64,000 nt of DNA from Neobacillus niacini (lineage in GTDB: Bacteria; Bacillota; Bacilli; Bacillales; Cytobacillaceae). Below are positions 28,798 to 40,507 of the stretch, in pieces. The first letter of the stretch is position 1, and the number at the start of each line of letters is the position of its first letter. The notes beneath the pieces were generated by a model, which did not search any database, was not told the origin of the DNA, and saw nothing but the letters and a program-made list of their open reading frames with translations. The stretch spans positions 2,426,001 to 2,490,000 of the forward strand of contig NZ_JAUSZN010000001.1 of assembly GCF_030817595.1 (NCBI RefSeq), written 5' to 3'. The position numbers and the translations under genes are program-made.

Positions 28798-29769
28798 TTA
28801 AAACAAAGAGTTTTCTGGTGAAACTTTTTTCACAATCCAGTTGGCTGTAAGGACAATAAAGAGACCCAAAATAGATTGATATAAACTTACCGCACTTCCC
28901 AATGAGAAGTTAAAATTCGTCATCAACGTTCGGAAAACGTAGGTTTCAATAATATCTGTTGTTGGATAGAGCATGGTATTATTCGCACCAACAAGGTTAT
29001 AAAATAAACCGAAATTCCCTTTTAATACTCCACCTAAAGAGAACAATAGCAGAATGATAAAGGTTGGCTTAAGATAAGGAATAATGATATATCGAATACG
29101 CTGGAAAGCGTTAGCTCCATCGATTTCTGCTGCTTCTAAAATGGATTTGTCAAGGCCCATGATCGCTGCGAAATAGACGATCGATCCATAGCCTGTTGAT
29201 TGCCATAGGAACGTAATGACAATAATATATGGCCAAATTGCCGGATTCGAATAAGTCTCCACTGGATCCATGCCAATCATTTTTAAAAATGAATTAAGTA
29301 TCCCATAATCGTAACTAAGTATGTTATAAGCTAAAAGTCCAACTAAAACGGCAGAAATAAAATGCGGCAGAAACATAAGTGTTTGTGATATCTTTTTGAA
29401 CCATTTATTTCTTAGTTCGTTAAGCATGATGGCTACAGCTATTTGGAGGATATTACCTAAAATGATAAAAGCAATATTATAAGCAATCGTATTAAAGGTT
29501 AACTTCCACAAATCACCAGTCATAACCAAAAAGCGAAAATTATCAAAGCCAACGAACGCGCTCTTAAAGATTCCAAGTGAATAATCAAAGTTTACAAAGG
29601 CAAGATATAGTCCCGGCATTGGCAGGTAAGCAAAAACAGCGAAGAAAATAATGGCAGGTAAACACATAATAAGAAGGGTCCGGTTATTCCACAATCTTTT
29701 AAATACAGTATCTTTGGTCTTCGTTTTAACAATAGGTGCTTGGTGTGATTGCACCGTAACGGTTTTCAT
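28798..29769 (-). CDS. ABC transporter permease, LplB/YteP type
   Basis: The start is set at the ATG at 29769 (MKTVTVQSHQ), five bases after GGGGGGA; an in-frame start at 29814 would add a non-family leader. The product is about 323 residues with six transmembrane segments and the EAA loop LEAAEIDGANAFQRIRYIIIP. It is the first gene of the operon, behind a 576-base region rich in regulatory sites. Confidence 0.92.
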   Translation of the reverse strand: MKTVTVQSHQAPIVKTKTKDTVFKRLWNNRTLLIMCLPAIIFFAVFAYLPMPGLYLAFVNFDYSLGIFKSAFVGFDNFRFLVMTGDLWKLTFNTIAYNIAFIILGNILQIAVAIMLNELRNKWFKKISQTLMFLPHFISAVLVGLLAYNILSYDYGILNSFLKMIGMDPVETYSNPAIWPYIIVITFLWQSTGYGSIVYFAAIMGLDKSILEAAEIDGANAFQRIRYIIIPYLKPTFIILLLFSLGGVLKGNFGLFYNLVGANNTMLYPTTDIIETYVFRTLMTNFNFSLGSAVSLYQSILGLFIVLTANWIVKKVSPENSLF

Positions 29770-29939
29770 ATAAATCCCCCCTAAACAACACGATTTTGAC
29801 ACGAGCACTAACAAGTTTTCACAAAAGGAAATAAAACAAAGTGGTTTAATAAACTACTAATCTATCTATCTGTATAAAAAAGTCTTTCTAAAACTACGAA
29901 AGGATCTTATATATGAAAGATAAGTTCTTTACCAAATCG

Positions 29940-29953
29940 CGAAATCGTTTTCA
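29940..29953 (-). promoter_or_regulatory. cre- or LacI-type operator box downstream of promoter
   Basis: CGAAATCGTTTTCA matches the CcpA cre consensus TGWAANCGNTNWCA at 13 of 14 positions and the lacZ-proximal box of this window at 12 of 14. It is about 30 bases downstream of the predicted -10, a road-block position. Confidence 0.6.
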
Positions 29954-29982
29954 AAGTCATTCTGCAAAATTTCAGACAACTT

Positions 29983-30011
29983 TTATCATTCATAATTTCT
30001 ATATAGGTCAA
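29983..30011 (-). promoter_or_regulatory. Candidate promoter of the LplB-type operon
   Basis: TTGACC (30006-30011) and TGATAA (29983-29988) are 17 bases apart on the minus strand. The -35 is strong and the -10 moderate. The leader to the start codon is about 210 bases. Confidence 0.55.
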
Positions 30012-30027
30012 ATGAAATGGGTTTCAT
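30012..30027 (-). promoter_or_regulatory. Palindromic operator abutting the -35
   Basis: ATGAAATGGGTTTCAT is an imperfect palindrome directly next to the TTGACC element. Its 14-base core recurs with one change upstream of lacZ at 33607-33620. It lacks the central CG of a cre site, so the local LacI-family regulator is the likeliest ligand. Confidence 0.7.
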
Positions 30028-30089
30028 AATTATTAATAAAAAGTGCAGTTTGTTGTTTAAAGCACTAGTAATTTCCTAGAATACAACAT

Positions 30090-30103
30090 TGAAAGCGGTT
30101 ACT
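30090..30103 (+). promoter_or_regulatory. Candidate CcpA cre site
   Basis: TGAAAGCGGTTACT matches the cre consensus TGWAANCGNTNWCA at 13 of 14 positions. It lies about 80 bases upstream of the predicted -35 of the LplB-type operon. Confidence 0.55.
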
Positions 30104-30345
30104 TAATTTTCATTATATTCATAATCCAATTAAAAGTAAATACCGTATACTGAATTTTCCCATTGTTCCGAAAACTATTTTATATTACACTTCCATTGTA
30201 TTTCTCCTGCATTAAGAAATGGGTTTCAATATGTTCCCTTGGAAAGTAATGATCATCCAAGGGAACAAACCAACCTTTTTTCAGTAGTTCTTTTCTAACA
30301 TCCAAAATAAAATTCAGTAAATTTGAGAAGGTACTATAAATTCCT

Positions 30346-33489
<3,144 letters not shown>

Positions 33490-33516
33490 TCACTTCCATA
33501 AACTTAATTAAAATCA

Positions 33517-33530
33517 TGAAATCGGTTTCA
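33517..33530 (-). promoter_or_regulatory. Operator/cre box proximal to lacZ
   Basis: TGAAATCGGTTTCA is 37 bases before the lacZ start codon and downstream of the predicted -10. It fits the cre consensus at all 14 positions. It is also the exact reverse complement of the box in the lacI promoter, so CcpA or the LacI-family regulator could bind it. Confidence 0.75.
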
Positions 33531-33547
33531 AATCTATCAAAAAACAA

Positions 33548-33600
33548 AGGAATATAATTATCTATTATAGTAAAGTTGATTACTATAACTTTATATTCCT
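33548..33600. repeat. Nested inverted repeats in the lacZ promoter
   Basis: An outer perfect 10-base inverted repeat (AGGAATATAA / TTATATTCCT) encloses an inner 8-base one (TTATAGTA at 33565-33572, TACTATAA at 33581-33588). A minus-strand TATAAT at 33564-33569 is a -10 candidate within the structure. The repeats lie between the two operator boxes. Confidence 0.65.
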
Positions 33601-33606
33601 CAAACG

Positions 33607-33620
33607 CGAAACCCATTTCA
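33607..33620 (-). promoter_or_regulatory. Operator box distal to lacZ
   Basis: On the minus strand the site reads TGAAATGGGTTTCG, one base different from the core of the box at 30012-30027. It lies 90 bases, centre to centre, from the proximal lacZ box, on the other side of the -10 candidate. Confidence 0.7.
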
Positions 33621-33663
33621 TAATTATCGTACCTCAAGATTTGGAAACACGCAATATTTTATT

Positions 33664-34701
33664 TCATTTTTCTGAAAATATTTTACAAGAATCTCTTAGT
33701 ACGAGTGATGTTGGAATAACCGTTTCTTTCTTTGCTTCTTTCTCATTAATTAAATCTACTAGTACCTTAATAGCGGTTTGACCCAATTGATCATAATTCT
33801 GACTTATAGTCGTAATACCTGGAGGGAAATGCTTTGCCAAATAAATGTCATCAAACCCAACAACTGAAACATCATCTGGAACCTTTAACCCAAATTTGGT
33901 AAGGACCTTTATTACGCCAATTGCTACTAAATCGTTCGCACAGATCACCGCAGTAGGCCTTTCTTTTAAAGAGAGGAATTTTGCAGCAACTTCTTCACCA
34001 GATTCAATACTAAACCCGGCATCCAAAACCCAACCTTTATTGACACCTAGTCCTTTATTTTCCATCACATTAACGAATGTATTCTTTTTTACATCCGTTG
34101 AACTGATCCCTTCTAATCCGCCAAGAAAGCCAATCTTTTTATGATTTAGGTTTACTAGTAGTTCAACAAGCATTTCAACCCCAGATTCTTCATCCGTTCT
34201 AACAATATGGGCATCTACCCCCGACATTTGACCATTAACAAAAACAACTGGAACTCTTTCCATTACTTTCTTCATTTCCTCAGCGTATTCCTGATCGGTG
34301 TCGGTGTCATTAATTCTACCGCCAAGATAAATAATCCCATCCACCTGTTTTTCTACTAAACTTTGCAAGTATTTAGATTCATTTTCTGAGTTGTTCATCG
34401 TATTACACAAAAATGTTGTATATCCTAATTCCAATGCAAAAGCTTCACTTTTTTGAACCAGTGTAGAAAAAAATGGGTGATTTATGTCCGGTAAGATAAA
34501 TCCGATGGTTTTCGATTGCTTATGTAATAAGCTTCTTGCTAAACTATTTGGTCTAAAGTTATATTTTTCAATCACATCAACTATTTTCCGCATTGTCTGT
34601 GGACGGACTTTTGCATTTCCGGTTAAGACTCTTGAAACTGTAGCTGGAGATACATTAGCTTCTTTAGCAATGTCATATATTGTTATATTTTCCTTTTTCA
34701 T
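33664..34701 (-). CDS. LacI family transcriptional regulator
   Basis: The 345-residue protein has the N-terminal helix-turn-helix (TIYDIAKEANVSPATVSRVL, residues 7-26) and hinge (NFRPNSLARSL), then a periplasmic-binding-protein-like sugar domain (TIGFILPDINHPFF; later VVGFDDIYLAKHFPPGITTI). Such proteins repress sugar genes until an inducer binds. It is upstream of lacZ on the same strand. Its own promoter and the lacZ promoter carry the same box, so autoregulation and lacZ control are likely. Confidence 0.95.
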   Translation of the reverse strand: MKKENITIYDIAKEANVSPATVSRVLTGNAKVRPQTMRKIVDVIEKYNFRPNSLARSLLHKQSKTIGFILPDINHPFFSTLVQKSEAFALELGYTTFLCNTMNNSENESKYLQSLVEKQVDGIIYLGGRINDTDTDQEYAEEMKKVMERVPVVFVNGQMSGVDAHIVRTDEESGVEMLVELLVNLNHKKIGFLGGLEGISSTDVKKNTFVNVMENKGLGVNKGWVLDAGFSIESGEEVAAKFLSLKERPTAVICANDLVAIGVIKVLTKFGLKVPDDVSVVGFDDIYLAKHFPPGITTISQNYDQLGQTAIKVLVDLINEKEAKKETVIPTSLVLRDSCKIFSEK

Positions 34702-34748
34702 ACCCTTCCACCACCGCTAATGATTTCATTGCAATCAAGAAGATTCAG

Positions 34749-34762
34749 TGAAACCGATTTCA
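34749..34762 (-). promoter_or_regulatory. Operator/cre box at the lacI transcription start
   Basis: TGAAACCGATTTCA on the plus strand equals the lacZ-proximal box on the other strand. It starts a few bases after the -10 of the lacI promoter and so covers the likely start site. It fits cre at all 14 positions. Confidence 0.75.
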
Positions 34763-34766
34763 TTTA

Positions 34767-34795
34767 ATTGTACTGCCATAATAATCTTTAGTCAA
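34767..34795 (-). promoter_or_regulatory. Promoter of the LacI-family regulator
   Basis: TTGACT (34790-34795) and TACAAT (34767-34772) on the minus strand are exactly 17 bases apart, a strong sigma-A pattern. The operator box follows immediately. Confidence 0.8.
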
Positions 34796-34868
34796 CACAT
34801 ATTGTTTTAGTTGTATTTACCGAAAATTTGCCGAAAAAATCAGTTGGTTCGAATCCTCTTCGGAACGT

Positions 34869-34884
34869 AAAAAAGCCTCGATTT
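34869..34884 (-). terminator. 3' half of the GH42 terminator, split by an IS
   Basis: On the minus strand AGGCTTTTTT here pairs with AAAAGCCT at 36368-36375 (an 8-base stem). The two halves lie on opposite sides of the IS at 34885-36361. Without the IS the loop would be about nine bases and the stem would end in a run of six T. The stem belongs downstream of the GH42 gene. Confidence 0.75.
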
Positions 34885-34936
34885 TGTACTGCACCCCAAA
34901 AGTTAGAGTGAAATCTAACTTTTGGGGTGTATTTTT

Positions 34937-35521
34937 ATGGCCAAATATAGTGAAGAATTTAAGTTAAAGTTAGTCAAGGAATATCAAGATGGGAAATTAG
35001 GATATATTCTTTTAGCTAAAAAGTATGACATGAAAGACAGTACTCCGATTAGGAGATGGGTAAAGGTATACGAGAAATTTGGTGTGGAAGGTTTAAAGAG
35101 GAAGAAACATAGAGAAACATATTCTGTTCAATTCAAGCTAGATGTATTAAGCTTTATGAAGAGAACAGGTTCTTCAGAAACTGATACAGCCCTTGTATTT
35201 GGCATAACTAACGCTCCTATGATTGCAGCTTGGAAAAGGGCTCTTCTGGAGGGTGGTACTGAAGCCCTGGATAGACCGAAAGGACGGCCATCCATGTCTG
35301 ATAAAACTAAAAAAAACAAAAAGAATAAACACATTGAAGATAAGGAATTAACGTACGAACAAAAGTTAGAAAGAGAAAACGAACTTCTTCGTTTAGAGGT
35401 AGAATATTTAAAAAAGTTGCGAGCTTTTCAGATGGATCCGAAGGGCTATCTCGAAAAGCACAAGCAGCATTATCATTCGAACTTAAAGAAACCTTCAAAC
35501 CAAAAGATGTTTTACAAATAG
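34937..35521 (+). CDS. IS3-family transposase OrfA
   Basis: The start is the ATG at 34937 (MAKYSEEFKLKLVKEY); an in-frame ATG at 34922 lies close to the IS end and lacks family sequence. The product is 194 residues with helix-turn-helix segments (YILLAKKYDMKDSTPIRRWV and SSETDTALVFGITNAPMIAAW). A leucine-zipper-like end (LERENELLRLEVEYLKKL) supports multimerisation. It binds the IS ends. Ribosomes can slip at 35410-35416 to make the OrfAB transposase. Confidence 0.93.
   Translation: MAKYSEEFKLKLVKEYQDGKLGYILLAKKYDMKDSTPIRRWVKVYEKFGVEGLKRKKHRETYSVQFKLDVLSFMKRTGSSETDTALVFGITNAPMIAAWKRALLEGGTEALDRPKGRPSMSDKTKKNKKNKHIEDKELTYEQKLERENELLRLEVEYLKKLRAFQMDPKGYLEKHKQHYHSNLKKPSNQKMFYK
35410..35416 (+). 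promoter_or_regulatory. Programmed -1 frameshift heptamer A-AAA-AAG
   Basis: In the orfA frame the codons read TTA-AAA-AAG, a canonical slippery site. After a -1 shift the frame is open through VASFSDGSEGL and LQIVGIPESTYHYHIK into orfB, giving the fused OrfAB protein. Confidence 0.85.
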
Positions 35522-35559
35522 TCGGCATTCCTGAATCCACCTACCATTATCATATAAAA

Positions 35560-36330
35560 ATGATGAATAAGGAGAATCCAGACCAGGAGTTGGAGGAACT
35601 TATTCAATCCATTTTCGAAGAACATAACGGAAATTATGGTTATCGTCGTATTCAATTAGAATTAGAAAACCGTGGGTATGAAGTGAATCATAAGAAGGTG
35701 CAACGCATCATGAACGAGCTTGGGCTCAAGGGAGATAAATTCAAATTAAAATCACGCAAGTACAGTTCATACAAGGGTACAACTGGAACTGTTGCCAAGA
35801 ACCTTATCAATCGCCGCTTTAAAACGAATGTGTGTCATCAAAAACTAACAACAGATATTACAGAATTTAAGTGTTCAGACGGTATTAAGCTATATTTAAA
35901 TCCAATTATGGATATGTTCAATAGTGAAATTCTTTCTTTTGGTATAGGTATGCGTCCAACCTTAGATTTAGCTCTCACCCCCCTCGAGGAAGCACTAGAA
36001 ATAGTAAAAGATTCAAAGTTTAGAACTACTGTACATTCTGATCAAGGATGGCATTATCAACATAATAAATGGGTGAAAACCCTTAAGAAAAACAAGGTGT
36101 TCCAGAGTATGTCTCGTAAAGGAAACTGTTTAGATAATTCGCCAATGGAGAACTTTTTCGGATTACTAAAACAAGAAATGTATTACGGGGAAGCACTATG
36201 CTCATATGAGGAATTAAAAAAGAGAATTGAAGAATATATCAGTTATTATAATAACAAGCGTATAAAGCAAAAATTGGCAGGTATGAGCCCGGTTCAATAC
36301 CGGGTCCATACTAGCCAATTAGCTGCTTAA
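35560..36330 (+). CDS. IS3-family transposase OrfB, DDE catalytic domain
   Basis: The open frame has an ATG at 35560, but the protein is normally made as an OrfAB fusion from 34937 through a -1 shift, and family sequence (IVGIPESTYHYHIK) precedes this ATG. The rve integrase core has Asp in TTDITEF, Asp in VHSDQGWHYQ and Glu in NSPMENFFGLLKQEMYY, about 35 residues after the second Asp. The C-terminus (YNNKRIKQKLAGMSPVQYR) is typical. All catalytic residues are intact, so the element could be active and might act on the truncated copy's remaining end. Confidence 0.94.
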   Translation: MMNKENPDQELEELIQSIFEEHNGNYGYRRIQLELENRGYEVNHKKVQRIMNELGLKGDKFKLKSRKYSSYKGTTGTVAKNLINRRFKTNVCHQKLTTDITEFKCSDGIKLYLNPIMDMFNSEILSFGIGMRPTLDLALTPLEEALEIVKDSKFRTTVHSDQGWHYQHNKWVKTLKKNKVFQSMSRKGNCLDNSPMENFFGLLKQEMYYGEALCSYEELKKRIEEYISYYNNKRIKQKLAGMSPVQYRVHTSQLAA

Positions 36331-36410
36331 TATAAAACTCTAACTTTTGGGGGTCACATCATTTTCAAGGCTTTTCATATGGGAACAAAATTGATATAAA
36401 TTGGGAATAT

Positions 36411-38453
36411 TTATGATTCTAGTATCAAAACATCATAAGGATTTAAAGTATGTTTATTTGTAACCATATTTCCTGTTAGTATATTTCTGAACTCTTTTTT
36501 AACAACAATCTCTTGCGGTCGTTCAGAATAATTTAATAAGAATGTGTACTCTATTCCATCTTTATGTCGAATAGCTAATTCGATCTCCTGTGGCAACTCA
36601 AATTGATCTTGATAGTTATTTAGTTCTAATTCCTTCAATAGTAAGGATGTATGCTCTAAATTAAATACTCCGCCAAAATAATAGCTGCTGCCTAATCCAT
36701 CGTTTCGTTTTACTAAGGCTGGCTTACCTTCAAAATACGCACAGGTATACGTGCCTATAACCTCTACATCATCAGATTGTAGATGTAGAATTTCGTTAAA
36801 ATCATTCGCTTCCAGAACATTTTCTCCTTTGAAGTTTATACAAGGTACCTCTTCAAATGGAGCAACTCTCGTGAAATCTTCTACGGTCACTCCTACTAAA
36901 TCAGCCAGATACCCAGGGAATGCCTTCATATACGTTTGCCCGGTTTCATCCTTATAACCAGAACGACATCCAAAAATGATTTTTCCGCCTTCTTTAACGT
37001 ATTCTTTAAATAATTCAGCTTGTTGTTTCGTTACAATGGCTGGATGAGGATAAACTAGTACTTTGTATTTCTTTAATTCATTTATAGTAGTTTCATTCCT
37101 TAAGTAAACAGCATCTGCGGGTACATGGTTATATTGAAAGGCTTTAATCCATGCATCTTTACTTTTTGATGCATACGGTCCATACCATTTATCAAATTCT
37201 CCGTCCCATTCATTATCATAGCTTGTTACAAGAGCTACCTCAGCTTTATAGGAGGAGCCGACAACTTTATCTTCAATTAACTGAATTTCTTTGCTTACCT
37301 TGCCAACCTCCTTAACGCGGCGGTTTGGGAGATTATGGTAGTCATTGATGCCATGCCAGTATATTTCTGTGCCTTTTGTAGCAGTTCTCCATCTAAAATA
37401 CATCACCATATCTGCGCCATGAGCAATAGATTGGTAGGTCCATAGCCGAAGCTGGCCAGGCTTTGGTGAAGGCTGCTCCATCCTCGTTACCCAGCCGCCA
37501 GGACCAGATTGCTGTTCAAAAATTGCAAAGTTCTGGGAAATACTCCTGACAATACTTAAATTCCAGCTCCATTTCCGGTCGCGCAATGGTTTTTCAGTTT
37601 TATCTTCAATTACTCTTCCAAAGTTCGGGTAGGAATCATATGCAAAGAAATCGAGTAATTCATTGGTCAGTTTGTGATTATCTAAATGATTAAACATCCC
37701 GTTGGTTGTAACCCACTGATTCGGTGCATGTTCACGCAGAATATCTGCTTGTACCTTTGCAAAGGAAATAGCACTATCGGAAATAAATCGTTTTTCATCT
37801 AACATATGATGAGGGTTCGGTGAATTTGGAACAGTTTTACGAGTTAAGTAGACTTGATCCCAACTCGTATATGTTTGATTCCAAAACACAGTGCCCCATG
37901 CCTGATTTAAGTTATCTAACGTTTCATATTTTGCTTTTGCCCATTCCCTGAATGCTTTGTGATCGGCTTCGGAGTAAAAAACATCCATTTCACAATTTAA
38001 TTCGTTATCAATCTGCCATCCTACGATAGCCGGATGGTCCTTATAATGCTTAACCATTTTAGTGACAATAATAGAAGATAACCTTTGATAGGTTTCAGAG
38101 TTGTAATTATAGTGGCGGCGTGCACCATGTTGATACGAAATACCATCTTGTGTAACGTTGAGTACTTCAGGATACTTATGTGTCAACCAGGCAGGAGGTG
38201 TTGCAGTTGGTGTCCCCATGACCACTTTTAATCCGTATTCGTGGGCCTTGGCTACAGCCCGATCAAATAATTCAAACGAAAATACGCCTTCTTCCGGTTC
38301 AAAGATCGTCCAGGCAAATTCACCCATCCGAACGTATGTAAAGCCTAACTCTTTCATTCGTCTGTAATCATCGTCCCATAGTTCCTCAGACCAATGCTCT
38401 GGATAGTAACAGACACCTAACTTTATCTTATCTTCTACTAATTTTTTCACCAT
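36411..38453 (-). CDS. Beta-galactosidase, GH42 family
   Basis: The 680-residue length matches GH42. The barrel starts LGVCYYPEHW; the acid/base is Glu151 (GWQIDNELNCE) and the nucleophile is Glu313 (IFEQQSGPGGW). A trimerisation domain and small beta domain follow (NYSERPQEIVVKKEFRNILTG). No signal peptide is present. GH42 enzymes cleave beta-galactosides, including plant galactan fragments. The gene is monocistronic, with a cre-overlapping promoter upstream. Its terminator is interrupted by the IS. Confidence 0.95.
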   Translation of the reverse strand: MVKKLVEDKIKLGVCYYPEHWSEELWDDDYRRMKELGFTYVRMGEFAWTIFEPEEGVFSFELFDRAVAKAHEYGLKVVMGTPTATPPAWLTHKYPEVLNVTQDGISYQHGARRHYNYNSETYQRLSSIIVTKMVKHYKDHPAIVGWQIDNELNCEMDVFYSEADHKAFREWAKAKYETLDNLNQAWGTVFWNQTYTSWDQVYLTRKTVPNSPNPHHMLDEKRFISDSAISFAKVQADILREHAPNQWVTTNGMFNHLDNHKLTNELLDFFAYDSYPNFGRVIEDKTEKPLRDRKWSWNLSIVRSISQNFAIFEQQSGPGGWVTRMEQPSPKPGQLRLWTYQSIAHGADMVMYFRWRTATKGTEIYWHGINDYHNLPNRRVKEVGKVSKEIQLIEDKVVGSSYKAEVALVTSYDNEWDGEFDKWYGPYASKSKDAWIKAFQYNHVPADAVYLRNETTINELKKYKVLVYPHPAIVTKQQAELFKEYVKEGGKIIFGCRSGYKDETGQTYMKAFPGYLADLVGVTVEDFTRVAPFEEVPCINFKGENVLEANDFNEILHLQSDDVEVIGTYTCAYFEGKPALVKRNDGLGSSYYFGGVFNLEHTSLLLKELELNNYQDQFELPQEIELAIRHKDGIEYTFLLNYSERPQEIVVKKEFRNILTGNMVTNKHTLNPYDVLILES

Positions 38454-38527
38454 ATAAGAACATCTCCCTTAACAAAAATTCTGTCTGATTTTCGAGATTT
38501 TTTCCCGCTCCCCCTTTATTTTTTAAT

Positions 38528-38563
38528 ATTATACAGTTTAAACGGATAATGGTAGCGATTACA
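38528..38563 (-). promoter_or_regulatory. GH42 promoter with overlapping cre site
   Basis: TATAAT (38528-38533, minus strand) is a good -10. The minus-strand site TGTAATCGCTACCA at 38550-38563 matches cre at 13 of 14 positions and covers the -35 position, where no good -35 hexamer is seen. This fits direct glucose repression. Confidence 0.65.
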
Positions 38564-38604
38564 ACTTAGAAAATCATATTAAAGAATACTTTCTTAAACA
38601 ATAT

Positions 38605-38635
38605 AAAGGGCTCCACCATTCTTGGAGAGCCCTTT
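38605..38635 (-). terminator. Terminator of the ABC exporter operon
   Basis: Arms AAAGGGCTC and GAGCCCTTT pair around a 13-base loop. It lies 52 bases past the stop of the second exporter gene; the plus strand has the longer T-run. Confidence 0.75.
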
Positions 38636-38686
38636 TTACTAAAAAACTTATACAATTGGACAGGTTGGAATGTTATGCTTCTTAAA

Positions 38687-40507
38687 TTACGAAGCTTCTT
38701 CAAACTGACTATTGTAAAGCTCAGCATAAAAACCATTTTTCGAAAGTAATTCTTCATGATTTCCACTTTCGATTATGTCTCCATCCTTCATAACCAGGAT
38801 TAAATCTGCATTTTTAATCGTAGAAAGTCTGTGGGCAATGACGAATGATGTTTTGCCAACGGTCAATTTATCCATGGCTTGTTGAATCAATACTTCTGTT
38901 CGAGTATCCACCGAACTTGTCGCCTCATCTAAAATCAGTAATGGTTTATTATCAACCATTGCTCGCGCAATGGTAATAAGTTGTTTTTGACCAGCAGAAA
39001 GATTTGCTTTATCGTCGAGAATCGTATCATATCCCTTTGGCAGGGTTTTAATAAAGTGGTGCAGACCAACTGATTTACATGCCGCCACTACTTCTTCATC
39101 ACTTACCCCATGCCTCGAATAGACAATATTTTCACGAATACTTCCTTCAAACAACCATGTGTCTTGTAGAACCATACTAAATAGATCATGAATATTTTCC
39201 CGCGTGAGTGTTTTAATGGGAACACCGTCTATTAATATTTCTCCACCATTTAATTCATAGAAACGCATTAGCAGGTTAACCAATGTTGTCTTACCAGCAC
39301 CTGTTGGTCCGACAATCGCCACTTTTTCACCTGCCTTAGCAATTGCTGAAAAGTTGTTGATAACCATTTTATCTTGACTATAGCCAAAACATACATTTCT
39401 AAATTCGACATCACCGATTGCTGTTTCAAGCAATTCTCTCTTATCATTTTCATTAGCAAGCTCTTCTTCTGCGAGAAATTCAAAAACACGTTCACTAGCA
39501 GCTGCTGTAGATTGCAGGTTGGTAGCTGCTTGAGCAAGCTGTGTAAGAGGCTGCGTAAATAGACGGATATAGAGCATGAAGGCAACAATCACACCAAATG
39601 AAATCATATTATTCACGGCAAGAACTGCCCCAACAATACAAACAACCACAAATCCAAAATTTCCAACAAACATCATTAATGGCATCATAAGTCCTGACAT
39701 GAATTGCGATTTCCAAGCGCTATTATATAGTCTTGTGTTAATCTCATGGAAGGTCTCCCTTGCTTCTTTTTCTCCGTTATAAACTTTCACAACATTGTGT
39801 CCTGAATAAATTTCTTCAATATGACCATTCAATTTTCCTAGCTCTTTTTGCTGCTGAGCAAAGTATCTTTGTGACTTCGAGATAATGAAGGTCATCAATC
39901 CAAACCCTACAATAGTAGATACTATTGCAGCAATCGCCATGATCCAATTGGTGTAGAACATCATGATTAGGGAGCCGAGGAACATGGTTATGGCTGAAAC
40001 AAGTGTACTTAAGCTCTGGTTCATCGTTTGCCCAATCATATCTACATCATTCGTAACACGACTAAGAACATCCCCGGTACTTGTAGAGTCAAAGTATTTT
40101 AATGGTAAACGATTAATTTTGGTTGATAGATCGGATCGCAAATTTTTTGAAACACGCTGCGTGACCGTAGCCATGATAAATCCTTGAAAATAGTTAAACA
40201 AAAATCCTAATCCATAAAGAAATGCAAGAAGGGTTGCCACATTAACCACTGCGTCAAGATCAATGCTAGACATCATTCCTTCTGTAATTATATCCGTAAT
40301 CTCACTAAGTAGATCTGGCCCAATAATATTGAAAACGGCACCTGCCATTGCAAGAATCAATGCTATGATAATAGCTGGTAAATATACCTTACAATAGGAG
40401 ATGAGTTTCCTCATCGTATTCTTAAAATCTTTAGGTTTTTCTCCACGCCCCCCTTTTCCATGGGGAGATTTCATATGAGCGCCACTTTCCTGATTTTTCT
40501 TACCCAA
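38687..40507 (-). CDS. ABC exporter half-transporter with canonical ATPase site
   Basis: The start is placed at the TTG at 40507, seven bases after GGAGGAG; it overlaps the upstream stop by eight bases. The product is about 606 residues. Six transmembrane helices (from KLISYCKVYLPAIIIALILA) are followed by an ATPase domain with Walker A GPTGAGKTT, signature LSAGQK and Walker B LLILDEATSSVD with the catalytic Glu. It is the active partner of the heterodimer with 40500-42254 and resembles BmrA/YfiC multidrug exporters. Under MarR control, it probably exports a toxic compound. Confidence 0.93.
   Translation of the reverse strand: MGKKNQESGAHMKSPHGKGGRGEKPKDFKNTMRKLISYCKVYLPAIIIALILAMAGAVFNIIGPDLLSEITDIITEGMMSSIDLDAVVNVATLLAFLYGLGFLFNYFQGFIMATVTQRVSKNLRSDLSTKINRLPLKYFDSTSTGDVLSRVTNDVDMIGQTMNQSLSTLVSAITMFLGSLIMMFYTNWIMAIAAIVSTIVGFGLMTFIISKSQRYFAQQQKELGKLNGHIEEIYSGHNVVKVYNGEKEARETFHEINTRLYNSAWKSQFMSGLMMPLMMFVGNFGFVVVCIVGAVLAVNNMISFGVIVAFMLYIRLFTQPLTQLAQAATNLQSTAAASERVFEFLAEEELANENDKRELLETAIGDVEFRNVCFGYSQDKMVINNFSAIAKAGEKVAIVGPTGAGKTTLVNLLMRFYELNGGEILIDGVPIKTLTRENIHDLFSMVLQDTWLFEGSIRENIVYSRHGVSDEEVVAACKSVGLHHFIKTLPKGYDTILDDKANLSAGQKQLITIARAMVDNKPLLILDEATSSVDTRTEVLIQQAMDKLTVGKTSFVIAHRLSTIKNADLILVMKDGDIIESGNHEELLSKNGFYAELYNSQFEEAS

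Larger units (their letters stand above)
29770..30345. other. Regulatory region upstream of the LplB-type operon
   Basis: No complete gene is seen. From the operon outward it holds a box at 29940-29953, a promoter at 29983-30011, a box at 30012-30027 and a cre-like site at 30090-30103, each listed separately. Further out, an 11-base perfect inverted repeat (GTTCCCTTGGA / TCCAAGGGAAC) spans 30233-30266. A minus-strand open stretch ending at 30180 (WFVPLDDHYFPREHIETHF) is unrecognised. A variant of the 14-base box, AGAAATGGGTTTCA, falls inside it at 30215-30228. Confidence 0.55.
34885..36361 (+). mobile_element. Intact IS3-family (IS150-like) insertion sequence
   Basis: The element is 1477 bases. 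Its ends are TGTACTGCACCCCAAAAG and the inverted TGATGTGACCCCCAAAAG; the match continues through TTAGAGT. TTT flanks both sides, consistent with a 3-base target duplication, though T-rich surroundings make this weak evidence. It carries orfA and orfB in the -1 arrangement typical of the family. A truncated, otherwise nearly identical copy lies in the same orientation at 16101-17128. Confidence 0.95.

Noticed and set aside
30215..30228. AGAAATGGGTTTCA as a further operator
   Set aside because: It matches the box at 13 of 14 positions but lies about 200 bases upstream of the predicted promoter, within a possible gene remnant, so no role is claimed.
34882..34884. Longer target-site duplication around the intact IS
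   Set aside because: Only TTT is shared on both sides, and the flanks are T-rich, so a duplication longer than three bases is not supported.
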